Source: VXPQ01 sp965232485 (GTDB lineage Bacteria; Bacteroidota; Rhodothermia; Rhodothermales; VXPQ01). Taken from it: a stretch of DNA of 64,000 bases. The notes under the pieces were generated by a model that was given only the letters and a program-made list of their open reading frames with translations, ran no database searches and was not told the origin of the DNA. Within the stretch, counting starts at the first letter, position 1, and every line of letters begins with the position of its first letter. Below, one piece after another: positions 59,607-64,000 of the stretch. The stretch lies in NCBI GenBank assembly GCA_965232485.1, contig OZ246975.1, positions 1,984,001 through 2,048,000 of the forward strand, in the 5' to 3' direction. Position numbers and translations under genes: made by a program.

Positions 59607-61390
59607 GGTTCCAGCCTCTCGATCGCCTCGTATATCTGAAAGGGCAACTGCTGGAAATCGATCCGGTATTCGTGAAGAAACTCTGGATCCAGGTACTTGG
59701 CGGGTGCAAAGACGAGCCGCTTACGCTTGCTGCTGGGCAGAGTGCGGGCGACAGGAAGGGTCAGCGCGAGATTCTTGAGCTTTTCGACATTCGGCTCATA
59801 GAGAAGAAAAACATCATGCGACGCGGTGCGACCGACAAACCCGGTGTCACTGTTAGTCTCGGCCGGGTCGAACTCCTGTCCGGTCGCTGTGAAGAAGATG
59901 TACGAGGCGAGCTTCTCCCACGACGGGAGGTGGGAGCCGTCGAGGAGCGACTCCTGGCGCATGGGGCGCCCAAGCTCGAAGTAGCTGAAGGTGCCACCGA
60001 GGCCCTCAGTATGTTCGACAACTGCCGTCTCACCAGCGACGACGAGTTTTCCTTTCTCGAATTGCCTCGATATTTGGTCGTAATCGTCCCTGTACTGCTC
60101 CTCAATGGCCTTCACGGACCCTGTCAGTTTGTCGCTTAGCTTCGCCCATGTGATCTCCTCCCGCATCAACTCTGTCTTCTGGGTACCCGTGAAGGCGTAT
60201 CCGTTGATGACGCGCCGGACGCGCTCGGCAGTGATCGTGTCCGCATAGTCCTCGCACTCGACCAAAATGAAACGCCGGTTGCCACCGTCCTCCCGGTTCT
60301 GGGCGAGGACAGCGTGGGCCGTAGTGCCGGAACCAGCGAAAGAATCGAGAACGATGGAGTCGGGGTCCGTGGCGATCTGGAGGATGCGGCGAACGAGGCG
60401 AGACGGCTTGACGGTGTTGAATACGTCTTCGGATCGCTCGAATTGGAGCGCGGAGACCAGTTCTTTCTTTGCTTCCTGCGTGTTGCCAACATCGGTGTGA
60501 AGCCAAAGTGTCTGCGGGACGACTCCCTTCCTCACATCGGTCAGGAATCGCTTGAGGCGAGGCATGCTGTTGCCACCCTTTCCCCACCAAACCCGCCCGT
60601 CCTTATCCAGTTCAGCGAACTTCTTGGGAGATACGCGAAAGTAGTTGCCGACCGACGGCTTGAACTTCTTTCCAGCGGGGCTGGTAACCTCGTAGGTGCC
60701 TTGACCGTAGAAATTTCGTGCCGTCAAGTCGCTGGAGGACCACGGCCCCCGTGGATCATCATCAGGATTCTTGTAACGTCCAGTCGCCCGCTCACTACGC
60801 GCTATCAAGTTTGGGCGCCATGCTTCAATGCGCCGCGCGTACGCCATCACGTAGTCGTGATCTTCCGAGAAGTATTTCGCGGTGTTCTTCGGGGAAAAGA
60901 CTTTCTGCCATATGGCGGTGGCCAAGAAGTTTTCCTCGCCGAACACCTCGTCCATCAGAGAGCGCAGGTGATGCACTTCGTTGTCGTCGATGGACACGAA
61001 GATCGCCCCGTCCTCCCGGAGCAGTTCGCGCAGCAGCTTCAGGCGCGGCGTCATCATGCAGCACCACTTGTCGTGGCGGGTCAAGTCGTCTCGGTCTACC
61101 ACCTTGCCCAACCAGTTCTTCATCAGCGGCGAAGTCACGTTGTCGTTGTACGCCCAGCCCTCGTTCCCCGTGTTGTAAGGCGGGTCGATGTACACGCACT
61201 TCACCTTGCCGTGATAGGTCGGCAACAGCGACTTGAGCGCGGCCAGGTTGTCGCCGTGGATGATCAGGTTATCGCGCAGGCTTGCCTTCTCGCTCAGCCC
61301 CTTCTCACGCACTGGCAGCAGCTCGTGGAAGGGCACAGCCAAGTGATGGTTCTCGACAAAGACCTTGCCCTTGAAATGGAGTCGCGGCAA
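59603..61390 (-). CDS. Type III DNA N6-adenine methyltransferase, Mod subunit
   Basis: The protein has 595 residues from a TTG at 61390, chosen because an AGGAGG Shine-Dalgarno lies 6 bases before it and the sequence PRLHFKGKVFVENHHLAVPFH begins like other Mod proteins. The frame to 61507 has an unconserved leader. DPPYN (69-73) precedes the SAM motif DSFAGSGTT (349-357), the beta-class order used by Mod. The variable middle (residues about 200-330) is the target recognition domain. It methylates one strand of its site and forms the complex with Res. Confidence 0.93.
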   Translation of the reverse strand: MPRLHFKGKVFVENHHLAVPFHELLPVREKGLSEKASLRDNLIIHGDNLAALKSLLPTYHGKVKCVYIDPPYNTGNEGWAYNDNVTSPLMKNWLGKVVDRDDLTRHDKWCCMMTPRLKLLRELLREDGAIFVSIDDNEVHHLRSLMDEVFGEENFLATAIWQKVFSPKNTAKYFSEDHDYVMAYARRIEAWRPNLIARSERATGRYKNPDDDPRGPWSSSDLTARNFYGQGTYEVTSPAGKKFKPSVGNYFRVSPKKFAELDKDGRVWWGKGGNSMPRLKRFLTDVRKGVVPQTLWLHTDVGNTQEAKKELVSALQFERSEDVFNTVKPSRLVRRILQIATDPDSIVLDSFAGSGTTAHAVLAQNREDGGNRRFILVECEDYADTITAERVRRVINGYAFTGTQKTELMREEITWAKLSDKLTGSVKAIEEQYRDDYDQISRQFEKGKLVVAGETAVVEHTEGLGGTFSYFELGRPMRQESLLDGSHLPSWEKLASYIFFTATGQEFDPAETNSDTGFVGRTASHDVFLLYEPNVEKLKNLALTLPVARTLPSSKRKRLVFAPAKYLDPEFLHEYRIDFQQLPFQIYEAIERLEP

Positions 61391-61722
61391 AGGATCCCTC
61401 CTCTGAAATCTATTATTTAACGTGCATCCACTGCTTTGCCCACTAGCGCTACGGAACGCCTGCCTTAAACTAAGCCCCGTATTGTCGCCGCACAACCCGT
61501 TTTCCATAATTCAGGCGCCTTTCGGAAGAGTAAAACCGCTTACGCAGGTCAGAGAACACTTTCCTGACTACCGCCCTCTTGGCCCGCGCGCTCCCGCGGG
61601 CGCCAGCGCCGTCCATGCCGCTTCCAGAATAGTCCTTGCGATCAAATCATCCCGCCAGTCAGGAAGCAATCGGCCCAAATGCCTCATCCTGCGAACATCC
61701 CGACCCGTTTCGTCGTTTTTCG
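61391..61722. other. Divergent promoter region between mod and mfd
   Basis: This gap of 330 bases separates the divergent mod and mfd genes. The only firm element is the mod Shine-Dalgarno at 61394-61400. A short frame to 61507 extends mod but is not used. Nothing else is seen. Confidence 0.4.
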
Positions 61723-64000
61723 ATGCGCCCGGCGCGAAACCGCGCGCCAGCGCAACAGCCGTTTCACGTCTTTCCCGCCCAAAACCCGTTCGATCCCGTG
61801 GCGCTTGCTTCGATCCGCAGGCAACTGGCCTCCACGGACGTCTTTCGCAAGGCGTCCGCATGGTGTGAACGAATAGACCCCGAAGCCCCCTCTACGCTTC
61901 AAATAAAAGGGTTGGCCGGATCCGTCTCGTCCTTCCTGCTGGCCCGACTCCACGAAACGGCCAACGCGGCGAATATCCTCTGCGTCTACATTGCGCCGAA
62001 CGAGGAAATAGCCGCCTGGGCCTTCGGAGACATTGCCCAGCTGGTCGAGGAAGACGAGGGCGCCCTGCAACTGCCGGCCACGGGACACAAACCCTACGAC
62101 GCCGAACAACTGGACGATCTGGCCCCGATCATCGCCCGGACCGATGTGCTGCAACAAATCGCCGACGGATTCCACGGCCTGGTCGTAACGAGCGTCGAGG
62201 CGCTTGTGGAAATGACTCCCCCCGCGGAAACGATCCGAAACCGCACGATCTCCATCGCTACGGGAATGGTCTTTCCGCCGGAGAAACTGGCGCAGCGCCT
62301 GGTGAAATTGGGTTTCGAGCACGCCGAGTTCGTGGAGCGACCCGGAGAAATAGCGCTTCGGGGCGGCATCCTCGACATCTATCCATTCACCGGCTCGTGG
62401 CCCATCCGGGCAGAATTCTTCGGCGACGACATCGAATCCCTGCGCGAATTCGACCCCCGGTCGCAACGATCCATCAGCCGCCTGACCACCGCCCGCCTCG
62501 TTCCGAATACGGGGAACGATCTGTCCGACGCCAGCGCCCGCGCATCCATCTTCGAACAATTTCCCGAACGCGCGCTGCTTGTCACGACGGACGAAGAAGG
62601 GCTGACAGAACACGCCGCCAAGCGATTCGAAGCCACCGAAAAAGCCTGGCGCCATGCGCTGCGCGAAATCCCCGAAGCGCCCGTCCCCGCCACGCGGTAT
62701 CTCTCTGGCGAAGCCTTCGAGCAAGCTTTGCTCCTTCGTAATCGGATACTGCTTGGCTCGTTCGGCGGCGGCGGCGAACGCCTCCTTCGGTTCGACGCCG
62801 CCCCGCAACCGGACTTCAATGGGAATATCGGCCTGCTTCGCACGCGCATTCTGACCAACGCCGAACGCGGCGTGCGCACCTTTATCCTTTGCGATAGTCG
62901 AGGGCAAGAGGTTCGCCTGTCCGAACTCCTCGGCGACGAAACAGCCCAGGAAAATGTTCGCATCTCCATCGAATCGCTGCACGAAGGATTCGAAATTCCC
63001 TCGCTTGGCCTGGCCGTCTACACGGATCATCAGATATTCAATCGTTACCACCGTCCCTCCGTGCGCGGGCAAAAGAAACGGTACGGCGGACTGGGCCTGC
63101 AAGCGCTGAAAAATCTCTCGCCCGGCGATTTCGTGGTCCATGTGGATTACGGAATCGGCCGCTTCGCCGGACTGCATCGCATCACGGTGCGCGAAAAACA
63201 GCAGGAATCCGTCAAAGTGCTTTTTCGGGACGAGGACATCCTGTATGTCAATGTCAATGCGCTCCACAAACTCCACAAATATTCCGGCAAGGACGGGCGG
63301 CCGCCCACGCTCACCAAGCTGGGTTCCGGGCAATGGGAGCGCACGAAATCCCGCGCCAAAGGCAAGGTCAAGGATATTGCGCGAGACCTGATCGCGCTCT
63401 ACGCAAAGCGAAAACAATCCGCCGGGGTCGCTTTTTCCCCGGACACGATCTGGCAGCGGGAAATGGAAGCCTCGTTCCGCTACGAGGACACGCCAGACCA
63501 GACCGCCGCCACAGACGCCGTCAAAGCCGATATGGAAACGGCGGCGCCCATGGATCGGCTGATCTGCGGAGACGTCGGATTCGGCAAAACGGAAGTCGCT
63601 GTCCGGGCAGCCTTCAAGGCGGCGCAGGACGGTAAACAGGTGGCGATCCTGGCCCCCACCACCATCCTTGCCGCGCAACATTTCAAAACCTTCTCGAAAA
63701 GGCTGGAAAAATATCCGGTCTATGTGGAGATGTTGTCGCGTTTCCGCTCCGCCGCCGAGCAAAAACAGATCGTCCGGCGCCTCGCGGACGGCGATGTGGA
63801 CATTGTGGTGGGGACGCATCGCCTGACTTCGCAGGATATCCGGTTCAAAGACCTGGGCCTGCTCATTATCGACGAAGAGCAACGCTTCGGGGTAGCCGTC
63901 AAGGAACGCCTGCGAAAACTGCGCGCCGAGGTGGATACGCTTACCCTTACCGCAACGCCCATCCCCCGAACGCTTCAATTCTCTCTGCTGGGCGCCCGGG
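61723..64000 (+). CDS. mfd: Transcription-repair coupling factor Mfd (partial)
   Basis: The frame is open from ATG 61723 to the right edge (759 residues of about 1,100). The UvrB-like N-terminal domain includes LAGSVSSFLLARLHETANAAN and RGGILDIYPFTGSWPIRAEFFGDDIESLREFD; the CarD-like RNA-polymerase-interacting domain follows at about 467 (SPGDFVVHVDYGIGRFAGL). The RecG-like motor has Walker A GDVGFGKT (616-623), DEEQ (717-720) and TATPIPRTL at the edge. Mfd removes stalled RNA polymerase and recruits UvrA, also encoded in this window. No clear Shine-Dalgarno precedes the ATG. Confidence 0.95.
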   Translation, partial: MRPARNRAPAQQPFHVFPAQNPFDPVALASIRRQLASTDVFRKASAWCERIDPEAPSTLQIKGLAGSVSSFLLARLHETANAANILCVYIAPNEEIAAWAFGDIAQLVEEDEGALQLPATGHKPYDAEQLDDLAPIIARTDVLQQIADGFHGLVVTSVEALVEMTPPAETIRNRTISIATGMVFPPEKLAQRLVKLGFEHAEFVERPGEIALRGGILDIYPFTGSWPIRAEFFGDDIESLREFDPRSQRSISRLTTARLVPNTGNDLSDASARASIFEQFPERALLVTTDEEGLTEHAAKRFEATEKAWRHALREIPEAPVPATRYLSGEAFEQALLLRNRILLGSFGGGGERLLRFDAAPQPDFNGNIGLLRTRILTNAERGVRTFILCDSRGQEVRLSELLGDETAQENVRISIESLHEGFEIPSLGLAVYTDHQIFNRYHRPSVRGQKKRYGGLGLQALKNLSPGDFVVHVDYGIGRFAGLHRITVREKQQESVKVLFRDEDILYVNVNALHKLHKYSGKDGRPPTLTKLGSGQWERTKSRAKGKVKDIARDLIALYAKRKQSAGVAFSPDTIWQREMEASFRYEDTPDQTAATDAVKADMETAAPMDRLICGDVGFGKTEVAVRAAFKAAQDGKQVAILAPTTILAAQHFKTFSKRLEKYPVYVEMLSRFRSAAEQKQIVRRLADGDVDIVVGTHRLTSQDIRFKDLGLLIIDEEQRFGVAVKERLRKLRAEVDTLTLTATPIPRTLQFSLLGAR

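Noticed and set aside
61684..63978. A 764-codon open frame on the minus strand at the right edge
   Set aside because: The plus strand here encodes mfd with all domains; the minus frame is its shadow.

Overview
The window is 64 kb of a GC-rich bacterial chromosome punctuated by AT-rich islands. The gene content points to the Bacteroidota/Rhodothermota side of the tree: a DUF2911 lipoprotein, a BatA/VWA membrane protein, a DUF3500 protein, an S9 exopeptidase of the glutamyl-endopeptidase type, a TonB C-terminal protein and at least one promoter of the TTG/TAnnTTTG type. I infer the lineage from family habits only; no rRNA or tRNA gene was seen to confirm it.

Left part (1-14.3 kb), accessory. 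A minus-strand cassette runs off the left edge: a P-loop ATPase, a small phospholipase-D-fold protein, a second paralogous ATPase and the start of a fourth gene. Beyond it lie a DUF2911 lipoprotein, a terminator-ended structured RNA in front of a broken NYN nuclease gene, a duplicated 3' scrap of the DUF2911 gene, the S9 peptidase, a methyltransferase remnant, a Fic protein, a cobalamin-binding-type protein, a PIN protein and a two-gene ATPase + PIN module.

Central part (14.3-43.3 kb), mostly housekeeping: hflX, DUF3500, BatA/VWA, hipBA with visible operators, metF-metH (translationally coupled), uvrA followed by two glycosyltransferases, an MMPL exporter with a DUF3047 protein, a further glycosyltransferase with a flippase-like membrane protein, a MaoC hydratase, recF and murQ. 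Two perfect parS palindromes flank recF-murQ, which suggests this part of the chromosome lies in the ParB-loaded, origin-proximal domain. A palindromic repeat element occurs as one full copy, one degenerate copy and one end fragment; the fragment forms the end of hipA.

Right part (43.3-64 kb), accessory again. A 1,051-bp nearly exact direct duplication of an AAA ATPase gene brackets an IS5-family element, two AT-rich secreted-protein genes and a replication-protein-like HTH gene with iteron-like repeats. After a LOG-family gene and a TonB-like gene comes a minus-strand defence island: type III restriction-modification (mod-res), a large SIR2 protein and a DUF262-HNH protein. The window ends inside mfd.

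The best candidates for undescribed biology are the ATPase-PLD-ATPase cassette at the left edge, the ATPase + PIN pair at 12.4-14.2 kb, the SIR2/DUF262 genes attached to the type III system, the structured RNA at 4.94-5.02 kb and the hairpin repeat that can supply C-terminal protein tails.
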